DNA of 64,000 nt. Source: [Clostridium] ultunense DSM 10521. Its GTDB lineage: Bacteria > Bacillota > Clostridia > Tissierellales > Tepidimicrobiaceae. The stretch is from positions 386,696-450,695 of the forward strand of contig NZ_AZSU01000002.1 of assembly GCF_000511955.1 (NCBI RefSeq), written 5' to 3'. Made by a program: the position numbers and the translations under genes. Every line of letters starts with the position of its first letter. The stretch's first letter is position 1. Of this stretch, positions 24,489 through 32,449 are shown in pieces. Under the pieces are notes generated by a model. That model was not told the DNA's origin. It worked only from the letters and a program-made list of their open reading frames with translations, and did not search any database.

Positions 24489-26372
24489 ATGGCTTTGAAA
24501 ATGAAAGCTGCTACTTGCAATTCTGCAGATAAAATATTGGAAAATTTTATTGCAGAATTGGAATTTGACACCTGTCATCATAGGATAGAGACTCAGGATA
24601 TTAAATGTGGGTTTGGACTCCAAGGAGTTTGTTGTAAACTTTGCGCTAATGGACCCTGCAGGATTACTCCAGATGCTCCAAAAGGGGTATGTGGTGCTAC
24701 ATCGGATACTATTGTAGCTAGGAATTTTTTAAGAGCAGTTACTGCTGGATCCGCTTGTTATCTCCATATAGTAGAGAATGCTGCTTGGAATTTAAAAGAA
24801 ACTGGAGAAAAAAAGGGAGAGATAAAGGGCAAGAATACTTTAAATCAATTAGCTCAACTATTTGAAATTGATGGAGGAGGTTATCATCAGAAAGCAGTTA
24901 AAATTGGCGAAAAGGTATTGGAGGATTTATACAAACCTAGATTTAAGGAAATGGAATTAGTAGAAAAACTAGCCTATGAACCACGATACGAAAGATGGCA
25001 AGAACTAGGCATATTACCGGGAGGAGCAAAATCAGAAGTCTTTGATTCCTTAGTAAAAACCTCTACTAACCTTAATAGTGATCCTGTAGATATGTTGTTA
25101 CACGCTTTAAATCTTGGTATTTCCACCGGATTATATGGGTTATTTTTAACAAACAAACTGAACGATATAATGCTAGGAGAGCCTCAGATAAGACCTGCTA
25201 GTGTAGGGTTTAAGGTTTTAGATCCAGACTATATAAATATCATGATTACTGGTCATCAGCATTCTTTATTCTCCCACCTTCAAGAGGCTTTAGTTTCATA
25301 TTATGCAAAGGAAAAAGCTAAGGAGGTTGGGGCAAAGGGATTTAAATTAGTTGGTTCAACCTGTGTTGGTCAAGATTTACAGTTAAGGGGAGAACATTAT
25401 CAGGATGTATTTTCAGGTCATTCTGGAAACAATTTTACTAGTGAGGCTCTAATTGCTACTGGTAGTATAGATTTGGTTTTATCTGAGTTTAACTGTACTT
25501 TTCCAGGTATAGAGCCTATTTCTGAAGAATTAATGGTGAAGATGATATGTATTGATGATGTGGCTAAAAAGCAGAAGGCAGAATTTGTTCAGTATTCCTA
25601 TGAAGATAGGGAAAACATTTCTCTCTATGTAATAGAAGAAGGGATAAAGAGCTATAAGAATAGAAGAAATAAAATAAAGATAAATATGCCAGCTAATCAT
25701 GGAAATGATGATACCTTAACTGGAATTAGCGAGGATTCATTGAGGGAATTTTTAGGAGGTAGCTATAAGCCGTTAATAGATTTAATAGTAGCAGGTAAGA
25801 TAAAAGGGATTGCAGGAATTGTTGGTTGTTCCAATCTGGTTTCAGGCGGGCATGATGTATTTACCGTTGAACTTACAAAGGAACTTATAAAAAGGGATAT
25901 TATAGTTTTATCAGCAGGATGTTCTAGTGGAGGTTTAGAAAATGTTGGACTTATGTCTCCACAGGCAGCAGCATTAGCTGGAGATAGTTTAAGAAGTATA
26001 TGTGAACAATTAGGCATTCCTCCAGTATTAAACTTTGGACCCTGTTTATCTATTGGAAGGTTGGAAGCTGTTGCTAAAGAATTAGCTAGAATACTTTATA
26101 TAGATTTACCACAACTGCCACTTATTCTTTCTGCGCCTCAATGGTTAGAAGAACAGGCTTTAGCAGATGGTGCTTTTGCTCTTGCTTTAGGGTTACCTCT
26201 ACATTTAGCGAAACCACCTTATATAACTGGCAGTAAAATAGTTACTAAAGTTTTGACTGAAGACTTGGAAGAATTAACAGGTGGTAGGTTAATCATGGAC
26301 GATGATGTCTTAAGTACAGCAGATAAATTAGAAAATATTATCCTATCTAAAAGAAATGCCTTGGGTATTTAA
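24489..26372 (+). CDS. cooS: Anaerobic Ni-CO dehydrogenase catalytic subunit, divergent
   Basis: 627 residues, normal CooS length. N-terminal cysteines Cys40 and Cys48 (D cluster) and Cys49, Cys52, Cys57 and Cys68 (B cluster) are in the usual CC-x2-C-x4-GPCR layout. The C-cluster ligands are present: His256 (TGHQH), Cys292, Cys336, Cys447 (VGCSN), Cys478 (AGCSS) and Cys519 (GPCL). Unusual: the segment that normally reads W-x-x-E-K-A reads WLEEQA, so the position of the catalytic lysine (Lys563 in the Carboxydothermus enzyme, from memory) is Gln556, and the histidine-rich stretch near residue 90 is also altered. It may be a low-activity or different-substrate clade. Operon with cooF and a flavoprotein. 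Hybrid-cluster protein was considered and excluded by the CC-x2-C-x4-GPCR pattern. Confidence 0.88.
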   Translation: MALKMKAATCNSADKILENFIAELEFDTCHHRIETQDIKCGFGLQGVCCKLCANGPCRITPDAPKGVCGATSDTIVARNFLRAVTAGSACYLHIVENAAWNLKETGEKKGEIKGKNTLNQLAQLFEIDGGGYHQKAVKIGEKVLEDLYKPRFKEMELVEKLAYEPRYERWQELGILPGGAKSEVFDSLVKTSTNLNSDPVDMLLHALNLGISTGLYGLFLTNKLNDIMLGEPQIRPASVGFKVLDPDYINIMITGHQHSLFSHLQEALVSYYAKEKAKEVGAKGFKLVGSTCVGQDLQLRGEHYQDVFSGHSGNNFTSEALIATGSIDLVLSEFNCTFPGIEPISEELMVKMICIDDVAKKQKAEFVQYSYEDRENISLYVIEEGIKSYKNRRNKIKINMPANHGNDDTLTGISEDSLREFLGGSYKPLIDLIVAGKIKGIAGIVGCSNLVSGGHDVFTVELTKELIKRDIIVLSAGCSSGGLENVGLMSPQAAALAGDSLRSICEQLGIPPVLNFGPCLSIGRLEAVAKELARILYIDLPQLPLILSAPQWLEEQALADGAFALALGLPLHLAKPPYITGSKIVTKVLTEDLEELTGGRLIMDDDVLSTADKLENIILSKRNALGI

Positions 26373-26385
26373 AGGGGGATTAGAG

Positions 26386-26835
26386 ATGAAAAGGATAATG
26401 ATTGATAAGGATAAATGTATGGCCTGTCTTGGTTGTGTATTAGGATGTATGGCTGAACACAATGAAAAGGGGAAGTCTATTTATGATTTGGATTTAGAAG
26501 ATAGGACTAACGAAAGTAGAAATCATATAGAGTTAGATCATAAGCAAAATCCCATTCCCATTGTATGCCGTCACTGTCAGGAACCAGAGTGTGCAATTAC
26601 CTGCATGAGTGGTGCCATGACTAAAAATGATGAAACGGGATTAGTAGAATACGATAAAGATAAATGTGCAGCTTGCTTTATGTGTGTAATGTCCTGTCCC
26701 TATGGGGTTTTAAAGCCAGACAGAGTAAATAAGGAAGTCATTATGAAATGCGATATGTGCGATAACAAGGATACTCCAAGATGTGTAGAATTCTGCCCTA
26801 CTAAAGCATTGTATACAGTGGAGGTGATGGAATGA
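26386..26835 (+). CDS. cooF: CooF-like ferredoxin, four [4Fe-4S] motifs
   Basis: 149 residues with four cysteine groups: CMACLGCVLGC, CRHCQEPECAITC, CAACFMCVMSC and CDMCDNKDTPRCVEFC, the arrangement of the CooF/HycB electron-transfer family. It should move electrons between the CO dehydrogenase and the flavoprotein encoded next. I chose ATG 26386 because AAAGGGGG stands before it; an in-frame ATG at 26356 lies inside cooS with no site. It overlaps the flavoprotein gene by ATGA. Confidence 0.92.
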   Translation: MKRIMIDKDKCMACLGCVLGCMAEHNEKGKSIYDLDLEDRTNESRNHIELDHKQNPIPIVCRHCQEPECAITCMSGAMTKNDETGLVEYDKDKCAACFMCVMSCPYGVLKPDRVNKEVIMKCDMCDNKDTPRCVEFCPTKALYTVEVME

Positions 26836-28064
26836 AATATTTAGTATTAGGCGCTAGTGCGGCTGGTATTAATGGAGCAAAAACTTTGAGAAAATTAGAT
26901 AAAAATAGTTCTATTACCCTAATATCTGTTGATGATAAGGTCTATTCCAGATGTATGCTCCATCTATATATAGGTAAAAAAAGAAATTTAGAGACTTTAT
27001 CCTTTATAGATAAAGATTTTTTCAATAGGAATAATATAGAATGGATAAAAAACAAAAGGGTTAGTAAGGTTGAATCAAAGGAAAAGAAGGTGATATTAGA
27101 AGATGGTACTTTCCATGAATATGATAAACTCCTTATAGCTACCGGTTCATCAGCGGCAATTCCTCCTGTAGAAAACTTAAGGGAAGGCAAAAATGTATTT
27201 ACCCTAAGAAATTTAGAGGATGCTATGGCCATAGACAAACTTGTAAACATATCTAAAACTGCAGTAGTTATTGGTGGAGGATTGATAGGCATAGATATTG
27301 CTGTGGAGCTTATAAATAGGGGTCTTAAAGTCCATATTGTGGAAATGGTGTCAAATATATTGCCTATGCAATTGGATGAGAGAAGTGCTAAAACTTATGA
27401 AAGGGAGTTAATGAAAAGAGGGGCTACTATATTAACGGATAAATTAGCTCAGAAGGGGGTATTAGATTCAGAAAATAATGTGGTAGAGGTAATATTAACA
27501 GATGGTACAAGAATTGGAACGGATATGGTAGTAGTAGCTGCCGGGGTTAGGGCTAATGCAGATTTTATTGAAGGTACAAATATTGAATTCGACAGGGGGA
27601 TTATAGTCGATAATAGATGTCAAACGGCTGAAGAGGATATATATGCAGCAGGAGATGTCTGTGCAAATAAACCGGGTATATGGCCTTTAGCGGTAAATGA
27701 AGGTATAACTGCAGCATATAATATGGTTGGGATTGATAAAAAAATAGAGAGTTCTTTTGGATTTAAAAACTCCATGAATTTCTATGGTATTCCAACTATA
27801 TCTATAGGTAATCCAAATCCTAAAGACCATAGTTACCAGATTAGCATATATGATGACGGACAAATATATAAGAAGATAGTGCACAAAGATGGTATTGTCT
27901 ATGGGGCTATATTCCAAAATGATATATCCTATATAGGCCCTTTTACAAAGATAATTGGAGATGGAATTGCTATGGATTCAATAGATAAAAATATATTCAA
28001 GATAGGCTATGGAGATTTCTTCCATGTTAAACCCAATGGAGAGTTTGAGTATAAAATAATATAG
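26832..28064 (+). CDS. FAD-dependent NAD(P) oxidoreductase of the CO dehydrogenase operon
   Basis: 410 residues, class I pyridine-nucleotide disulfide-type fold. N-terminal FAD motif YLVLGASAAGINGAKTL, ATGSSAAIPP linker, NAD motif VVIGGGLIGIDIAVELINR (near residue 145), and FAD motif EEDIYAAGDVCANK. There is a Cys in the YSRCMLHLYIG segment in the position often used by NADH oxidases and ferredoxin reductases of this group. With CooS and CooF it forms a module thought to link CO oxidation to NAD(P)H. Translationally coupled to cooF. Confidence 0.9.
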   Translation: MKYLVLGASAAGINGAKTLRKLDKNSSITLISVDDKVYSRCMLHLYIGKKRNLETLSFIDKDFFNRNNIEWIKNKRVSKVESKEKKVILEDGTFHEYDKLLIATGSSAAIPPVENLREGKNVFTLRNLEDAMAIDKLVNISKTAVVIGGGLIGIDIAVELINRGLKVHIVEMVSNILPMQLDERSAKTYERELMKRGATILTDKLAQKGVLDSENNVVEVILTDGTRIGTDMVVVAAGVRANADFIEGTNIEFDRGIIVDNRCQTAEEDIYAAGDVCANKPGIWPLAVNEGITAAYNMVGIDKKIESSFGFKNSMNFYGIPTISIGNPNPKDHSYQISIYDDGQIYKKIVHKDGIVYGAIFQNDISYIGPFTKIIGDGIAMDSIDKNIFKIGYGDFFHVKPNGEFEYKII

Positions 28065-28071
28065 ATTTAGT

Positions 28072-28119
28072 AAGTTCCCATCAGAAGTTTTAATGATTAA
28101 AAGTGGGAACTTATTTTTT
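28072..28119 (+). terminator. Terminator after the CO dehydrogenase operon (AGTTCCCA family)
   Basis: AAGTTCCCA pairs with TGGGAACTT around a 23-base loop, followed by ATTTTTTG. Same arms as the hairpin at 16103. Confidence 0.85.
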
Positions 28120-28143
28120 GCTTCTAAATTATATAAAAAAGCA

Positions 28144-28194
28144 TTGCAAACCTTTGCTTAATATGCTATTATTAATATACAATATTCTGTATAC
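28144..28194 (+). promoter_or_regulatory. yhfZ promoter with palindromic operator
   Basis: TTGCAA, 17 bases, TATTAT form a good vegetative promoter. Two bases after the -10 begins ATATAC-N8-GTATAC (28175-28194), a palindrome across the expected transcription start. The same ATATAC-N8-GTATAT stands before yhfY, so autoregulation by YhfZ is likely. Confidence 0.72.
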
Positions 28195-28224
28195 TGATAG
28201 TGAATTTGAAAGAGGAAGATAGAT

Positions 28225-29163
28225 ATGCTTAGTTGTAAGAGAAAGTTAATGTCTAAAAATGGCGAAGTTGCAATGCTTTTGGCTAGAGAGCTTATTAGCT
28301 ATAATATAGGGGATAGAATAAGAACTGTAGGAGATTATGCTGAGAATTTTAGTACTGGAAGAGGTACAGTCCAGTCTGCAATTAAACTTTTAGAGGATGA
28401 AGGAGCAATAGGGCTTGAGAGTAGAGGACATTTGGGTACTTTTATATTATCTATTGATTATAAGAAATTATGGAGTATTTCTGACTTTGGAGTAGTAATG
28501 GGAGTTATGCCTTTACCTTATTCTAAACGTTATGAAGGTTTAGCCACAGGATTATACAAAGCTTTTGAAAAAGCTGATATTCCCTTTAGTTTAGCCTTCA
28601 TGAGAGGGGCAGGAAAAAGAATTGAAGCATTAGATATGGGAAAATATGATTTCACTATTACCTCTAAATTGGCTGCAACTCATGAAAAAGATAAATTTAA
28701 ATTTATTGATGTGATGCATATTTTTAAAGAAGGAAGTTATGTAGGAGAGCATATTATACTATTTAGAGATAATCATGTTAATAAAATAGAGGATGGTATG
28801 AGAATAGGAATAGATACTGCTTCACCAGACCAGTTTTTATTAACTAAATATGAATGTGAAGGAAAAGATGTAAAATATATTGAAACATCTTATAATCAGA
28901 TAGTAGAAAAACTAAAAAATAAAGAAATAGATGCAGCAGTATGGAATGAAGATGAGATTAAAGAAAAAGGTTTAAAGTTTAATACGCAAAGGCTTAAAAA
29001 CCCAAAAAGCCTAGAAATAAATAAAAATGATACTATGGCAGTTATGGTTATAAATAATAATAATTTAGAACTTAAAAATATAATTAAAAAATTTATTGAT
29101 ATGGAATATATTGAAAATATTCAAAAAAAGGTGTTAGAATGCCAGATTATTCCTATGTATTAA
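28225..29163 (+). CDS. yhfZ: YhfZ-like GntR-type regulator with ligand-binding domain
   Basis: 312 residues. Residues about 12-75 form a winged helix of GntR type (YNIGDRIRTVGDYAENFSTG then GTVQSAIKLLEDEGAI and SRGHLGTFI). Residues about 85-300 resemble a periplasmic-binding-protein fold (FGVVMGVMPLPYSKRYEGLA, ALDMGKYDFTITSKLAA, IDAAVWNEDEI), likely binding the pathway ligand. It matches E. coli YhfZ, regulator of the uncharacterised yhf operon, and here precedes the full set of yhf homologues. Operators before this gene and before yhfY match one another. Confidence 0.85.
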   Translation: MLSCKRKLMSKNGEVAMLLARELISYNIGDRIRTVGDYAENFSTGRGTVQSAIKLLEDEGAIGLESRGHLGTFILSIDYKKLWSISDFGVVMGVMPLPYSKRYEGLATGLYKAFEKADIPFSLAFMRGAGKRIEALDMGKYDFTITSKLAATHEKDKFKFIDVMHIFKEGSYVGEHIILFRDNHVNKIEDGMRIGIDTASPDQFLLTKYECEGKDVKYIETSYNQIVEKLKNKEIDAAVWNEDEIKEKGLKFNTQRLKNPKSLEINKNDTMAVMVINNNNLELKNIIKKFIDMEYIENIQKKVLECQIIPMY

Positions 29164-29177
29164 TTTTTTTAATTTCA

Positions 29178-29197
29178 ATATACTGAAAACTGTATAT
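29178..29197 (+). promoter_or_regulatory. Second yhf operator, before yhfY
   Basis: ATATAC-N8-GTATAT, with the same arms and spacing as the site at 28175-28194. It lies between yhfZ and yhfY, so the remaining seven genes may have their own regulated start. No convincing -35/-10 pair was found. Confidence 0.65.
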
Positions 29198-29215
29198 TCT
29201 TTTGGAGGTAATGAA

Positions 29216-29581
29216 ATGGATAATATGTTGTTAATGAGATTAAATTTATTATTAGATGCTGGAGAAATAGATGAAGATATAATACAAATTATCAAGGAGT
29301 TTACAGAAATAATTGAGAGGGAATTGTCTTTAACAATAACCGAGAAAAACGGGTCTATGCTAGTAACTCATATGGCAATGGCTTTAGCAAGGATTAAAAA
29401 AGGAGAAGAGATTTTGCCTCTTGATGATGTTTTAATGGGAGAAGTAAAAACCTCTGCTATCTATGATAGAGTACCTTCATTAATTAGCAAATTGGAAGAA
29501 AAATTCAATATTGAAATACCCAAATCAGAATTCGGATATATAGCTCTCCATTTATGTAATTTAAATAATATAAATAACTAA
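29216..29581 (+). CDS. yhfY: YhfY-like stand-alone PRD domain protein
   Basis: 121 residues consisting of one PTS-regulation domain. The two histidines that are phosphorylated in PRD regulators are kept: His52 (THMAMALARI) and His112 (GYIALHL). There is no DNA-binding or PTS domain, and no PTS genes are nearby. It matches E. coli YhfY in size and position within the yhf set. Function unknown; it may act on YhfZ or on the membrane protein. Confidence 0.82.
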   Translation: MDNMLLMRLNLLLDAGEIDEDIIQIIKEFTEIIERELSLTITEKNGSMLVTHMAMALARIKKGEEILPLDDVLMGEVKTSAIYDRVPSLISKLEEKFNIEIPKSEFGYIALHLCNLNNINN

Positions 29582-29695
29582 GGACTCTTGTCTATTATGA
29601 CTGGTCTAAAAAATAATTACATGCAAAGAGGTGATTGTTTGTGGATATGTGAGCTAATAGACATATAAATAGAAAAAGTAAGGGAGGAGATTTAA

Positions 29696-30064
29696 ATGGT
29701 AAATATTGTTGTTGGTGGACAGATGGACAAACAACAAATTGGAAAGCTTATTGAAGAATATGGTAAAGGAAAGGTTAAAGTTAATATTAAAGGAGATATA
29801 GAAGCTGTACTTGATCTAAAAAATGGACAAGCAGATTATTACTTTGGTTCTTGTGCAACAGGAGCAGGAGGGGCTTTAGCTATGGCTATTGGAATAATCG
29901 GTGCAGCAAATTGTTTATCTGTAAGTATTCCTGGAAAGGTTTTGTCAGAGGAAGAAATGAGAAAAGCAGTTAAAGATGGAAAGAAAGCTTTTGGTTTTGT
30001 AAATACTGACGCAGAGAAGGTTATTCCAATTTTGATTGATGAAATATTGAATAAGGAGGAATAG
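29696..30064 (+). CDS. yhfU: YhfU-like DUF2620 protein
   Basis: 122 residues, DUF2620 family. It begins with a beta strand and glycine loop (VNIVVGGQMDKQQIGKLI), has a central YFGSCATGAGGALAMAIG segment, and no signal peptide. Resembles in general outline small cytoplasmic partner subunits (EIIB-like size and fold order), but lacks a clear phosphorylation-site cysteine loop at the N-terminus. Always seen next to yhfT in this system as I recall it. GGGAGGAG ribosome site; 3 bases to yhfT. Confidence 0.82.
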   Translation: MVNIVVGGQMDKQQIGKLIEEYGKGKVKVNIKGDIEAVLDLKNGQADYYFGSCATGAGGALAMAIGIIGAANCLSVSIPGKVLSEEEMRKAVKDGKKAFGFVNTDAEKVIPILIDEILNKEE

Positions 30065-30067
30065 ACA

Positions 30068-31387
30068 ATGTTATTTGAAATTAATTTACTCACCATAATT
30101 GTCATGGCTGCTTTGGGTGGTATTTGTACTTACCTAGCAAACCAAAATATAGCAGTATTTCATGATGGCTTACGCCCTTTATATCCTCAATATTTTGATG
30201 GTGTAATGGATAGAAAGACTTTGTTTGCTACAAGTTTTGCTTTATCATTTGGTCTGGTAATAGGATTTGGTATTCCTACATCTATTGCAGGCAAAATAAT
30301 TATCGTTCATACTATTATGTTGGCTTGTGATATTATAGGTACTCTATTTCCGGATAACGAAAAGGGCAAATGGATATCCACATCGGTAGGTGCATTATTT
30401 GGAGTTGTTTTGTTATTTGGCATGCAGGTAATAATGGATATTTTTTCAGTATTGCCTATTGATTTTACTGGAGATCTAGGTACAGTAGGAAGTTTAATAA
30501 TTGTTTCTTTTTCAGTATTTCCAGCAATAGCAGTTGCATATCAAGCAGGAGTAGTAAAAGGTGGAATTGTATTAGTTTTAACTATGATCATAAAACAAAT
30601 AACATCTCTATATGGTAAATTTTCTATAAAAACAGTAGAAGTTGTATTAAATGCTGATGGTATGGCGTTGTTGTTTGGTATTGCTGCTATGATTTTTGTT
30701 GCCGCAAGGCATAATAAGAAATCAGATGGGGAAACAGCAAGTGCATTTGCAGTATTCGGTAAAAATATAGAAAAGATTAGAAAAAATATGTTTGTTTTAG
30801 CTATTAGTGGTGGAATTGTTGCATTGGCTACAACCCTATTGTTAATTGCTGAAGGGCCAGCTTCTTTAACTCTTACGGCTGAGGGTCAATATGCTGAAGC
30901 AGCAATGGTTGCATTAGGAAGAACTTTAGGATTTATACCTTTAGTAATGACTACTGCAATTATTTCAGGAGTATATTCACCGGCGGGTACTAAAGCTGTC
31001 CATGTTCCTGCAATCCTATTTATCAATATGGGGATCATGGGAATGGTAGGTTCTTTCTTTGTTGGGGCTTTAATAATGGCAATAGAAATTCTATTATTAG
31101 GATTTATAGCTACAGGAATGGATAAATTCCCAGGTATGAAAGAATTAGGAGATAATGCACGTACTGCAATGTCCAAAGTATTAGATATTGCATTGCTTGT
31201 TGGTGGTATGTTAGCAGCTAATGCAATAGCTCCTACTATAGGTTATATTTGGGTAATTGGTCTATTTTTCTTAAATCAGGTTTCAAAGAAGCCTATTGCA
31301 TCTATGGCTATTGGACCCCTTGGTGCTATAACAATGGGTTTAATAGTAAATATTCTTCACCTATTAGGCTTATTCCCTATTGGGTAA
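30068..31387 (+). CDS. yhfT: YhfT-like multi-spanning membrane protein, probable transporter
   Basis: 439 residues with about 11-12 hydrophobic segments, few charged residues inside them, and glycine-rich helices (SFGLVIGFGIPTSIAGKIII, PAGTKAVHVPAILFINMGIM). It matches E. coli YhfT. The tight spacing to yhfU suggests they work as a pair, most simply as an importer for the substrate of the yhf enzymes. No known transporter superfamily motif was recognised. Confidence 0.82.
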   Translation: MLFEINLLTIIVMAALGGICTYLANQNIAVFHDGLRPLYPQYFDGVMDRKTLFATSFALSFGLVIGFGIPTSIAGKIIIVHTIMLACDIIGTLFPDNEKGKWISTSVGALFGVVLLFGMQVIMDIFSVLPIDFTGDLGTVGSLIIVSFSVFPAIAVAYQAGVVKGGIVLVLTMIIKQITSLYGKFSIKTVEVVLNADGMALLFGIAAMIFVAARHNKKSDGETASAFAVFGKNIEKIRKNMFVLAISGGIVALATTLLLIAEGPASLTLTAEGQYAEAAMVALGRTLGFIPLVMTTAIISGVYSPAGTKAVHVPAILFINMGIMGMVGSFFVGALIMAIEILLLGFIATGMDKFPGMKELGDNARTAMSKVLDIALLVGGMLAANAIAPTIGYIWVIGLFFLNQVSKKPIASMAIGPLGAITMGLIVNILHLLGLFPIG

Positions 31388-31403
31388 AATAAGGAATCCT
31401 TTT

Positions 31404-31433
31404 AAGTTAAGGGAGAAACTTCTCCCTTAACTT
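31404..31433 (+). repeat. Perfect hairpin between yhfT and php
   Basis: AAGTTAAGGGAGAA and TTCTCCCTTAACTT form a nearly unbroken 14-bp inverted repeat. It is followed by AGTTTAG rather than a clean T run, so it is either a weak terminator or an mRNA-stabilising structure dividing regulatory and transport genes from the enzyme genes. A second inverted repeat, TTGTCA-N9-TGACAA, lies at 31458-31478. Confidence 0.6.
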
Positions 31434-31533
31434 AGTTTAGCTGCTATTTAGATAAAGTTGTCAGTATTTTAATGACAATTAAAGTATTGACAGGTTTATC
31501 TAAAAATATTTAGAAAAAAGAAGGAGTAAGGAT

Positions 31534-32436
31534 ATGATTACTACAGTAAAAGGAAAGGTAAAAAGGCTTGGTAAAACCTATATACATGAACATATTAAAC
31601 TGGATTTATCAGGCCATAAAAAAGATCCTGATACGAATTATAACGATACAAATGAGGTAATGTTAGAATTAAAAGAACTTAAGAAAAAAGGAATCGATTC
31701 AATAGTTGAAGTTACAAATCGTGGTATGGGCAGAGATGTTCTAATAATGGTAGAATTAGCTGAAAGAACAGGATTAAATATAATTGCTAGTACTGGATTT
31801 TATAAAGAGCCCTTTTTACCCCAATATTTTTACCAATTAAGTGATAAAGAATTATCTAATATGTTAATTAAAGATATTGAGGAAGGTATGGATGGAACCC
31901 ATATAAAGGCTCATGTCTTAGGGGAAGTGGGTACTAGTCATAACAGAATTACAGATACAGAAAGAAGACTTTTTTATATTATAGGAAATGTACATCTAAA
32001 TACAGGAAGGCCAATTTTTACCCATACTACCTTGGGAACAATGGCGTTAGAGCAAATACAAATACTTGAAGAAAGAAATGTTGATTTAGAAAAAGTATTA
32101 ATAGGTCATATGGATTTAAATTATAATATGGAATATCATCTAAGAGTTGCTGATAAGGGTTGTTATTTAGGGTTCGATACAATTGGTAAAATAAATTATC
32201 AACCTGATGAAAATAGAATTCAATTAATAAAAGAATTAGTAGCAAGGGGACATGAAAATCAAATTGTCTTATCTTTAGATTTAACTAGAAAATCCCATTT
32301 AAAAAAATATAAAGGAATTGGATATTCTTATATTGTTGATAAATTTATACCTTTATTAATTGAATCGGGAATTAAAGAAGAGACGATTAGTAAATTTTTG
32401 GTGGATAATCCAAATAGATTACTCAATATATCTTAA
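31534..32436 (+). CDS. php: Php/YhfV-like phosphotriesterase homology protein
   Basis: 300 residues of the amidohydrolase superfamily. Metal ligands are visible as His18 and His20 (YIHEHIKL), then further histidines in FTHTTLG and IGHMDL, with the final aspartate in LSLDLTRKS. Matches E. coli php (yhfV). Family members act as phosphotriesterases or lactonases; the natural substrate of this branch is unknown. AGAAGGAG lies before the ATG, after a 146-base gap with two inverted repeats. Confidence 0.87.
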   Translation: MITTVKGKVKRLGKTYIHEHIKLDLSGHKKDPDTNYNDTNEVMLELKELKKKGIDSIVEVTNRGMGRDVLIMVELAERTGLNIIASTGFYKEPFLPQYFYQLSDKELSNMLIKDIEEGMDGTHIKAHVLGEVGTSHNRITDTERRLFYIIGNVHLNTGRPIFTHTTLGTMALEQIQILEERNVDLEKVLIGHMDLNYNMEYHLRVADKGCYLGFDTIGKINYQPDENRIQLIKELVARGHENQIVLSLDLTRKSHLKKYKGIGYSYIVDKFIPLLIESGIKEETISKFLVDNPNRLLNIS

Positions 32437-32449
32437 AGGGGGAAGAAAG

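Noticed and set aside
24489..26372. Hybrid-cluster protein (hydroxylamine reductase) instead of CO dehydrogenase
   Set aside because: Length, the CC-x2-C-x4-GPCR pattern and all five C-cluster cysteines plus histidine fit CooS.
32360..32449. N-terminal extension of yhfS from ATG 32360
   Set aside because: It lies inside php in another frame, lacks a ribosome site, and makes the protein 30 residues longer than its E. coli counterpart.
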